Shown here: positions 24,099 through 24,152 of the stretch, in pieces
Numbering within the stretch: the stretch's first letter is position 1
Layout: the number at the start of each line of letters is the position of its first letter
NCBI GenBank assembly: GCA_934096295.1
Contig: CAKOLL010000015.1
Location: 5,001 to 29,152, forward strand
From: an uncultured Bacilli bacterium
Lineage (GTDB): Bacteria; Bacillota_I; Bacilli_A; RF39; UBA660
Direction of reading: 5' to 3'
DNA: 24,152 bases
Position numbers and translations under genes: made by a program
The notes under the pieces: generated by a model
Databases searched by the model: none
Told to the model about the DNA's origin: nothing
The model's input: the letters and a program-made list of their open reading frames with translations, nothing else

Positions 24099-24146
24099 TA
24101 GTAAATGAAATATATTTAAGAAATTTGATTATTTCTTCATTTACTA
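24099..24146. repeat. compound inverted repeat upstream of the DUF1015 gene
   Basis: Outer arms TAGTAAATG (24099-24107) and CATTTACTA (24138-24146), and inner arms AAGAAAT (24118-24124) and ATTTCTT (24131-24137), with a bulge on one side. It lies just upstream of the DUF1015 promoter at the window edge. Operator or terminator of an outside gene are both possible. Confidence 0.5.
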
Positions 24147-24152
24147 TATAAT

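Noticed and set aside
1..24152. Alternative genetic code with UGA as Trp (mycoplasma-like)
   Set aside because: RF2 and its UGA frameshift site are present, UGA ends some genes, and Trp is written TGG throughout the conserved proteins.

Overview
The window reads as an AT-rich, low-GC Gram-positive chromosome (Bacillota). It carries CdaA/CdaR c-di-AMP genes, a DUF3048 (YerB-type) lipoprotein, DUF378, SecG, RNase R, SmpB, FtsH, TilS and an RF2 gene with the classical +1 frameshift. UGA is used as a stop, as at that frameshift site and at the end of the small gene after the reverse transcriptase, so the standard bacterial code applies. Order or genus cannot be fixed from sequence alone; a gut-associated Bacilli/Erysipelotrichia-like lineage is a guess from protein style.

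Layout: almost everything is on the minus strand. Positions 1-9200 hold a truncated S41 protease, a thioredoxin-fold-like membrane protein, a LolA/DUF4367-like lipoprotein, a plus-strand DUF378 gene, cdaR-cdaA, a small membrane protein, a YerB-like lipoprotein, smpB and rnr. Positions 9190-16990 are accessory: two pilin-like genes, a broken DUF1016 nuclease gene, hairpin repeats, a complete diversity-generating retroelement (DGR), two plus-strand XRE regulators and an Rpn-family remnant. Positions 16994-21602 are secG, ftsH, tilS and prfB. Positions 21693-22608 hold a decayed chimera of a response regulator N-terminus and a beta-helix surface protein. The right edge is a DUF1015 gene.

The DGR is the main discovery. 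The target (13624-15576) is a surface protein with a SipW/TasA-type signal segment and a lectin-like C-terminus. Its last ~57 codons contain a 99-bp variable repeat (VR, 13698-13796). An ungapped 99-bp template repeat (TR, 13300-13398) lies 299 bp downstream. They differ at 14 positions; 13 are at adenines of the TR coding strand, and the other is a silent G-to-C. Downstream on the same strand come a MutS-domain-I-like accessory, an Avd-like helical protein, the reverse transcriptase (YMDD; GLPIGNMTSQ in motif 4) and an 82-codon gene. All overlap by 11-17 nt and are closed by a strong terminator. Between TR and this operon lies a stable stem-loop that fits the structured spacer part of a DGR RNA.

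The accessory block sits between secG and rnr-smpB, which are usually close together in Bacillota, so it is probably an insertion into a conserved cluster. The two XRE genes diverge from the target gene across a short region with the target's promoter and CAAGT half-sites. They are candidate regulators of the variable surface protein.
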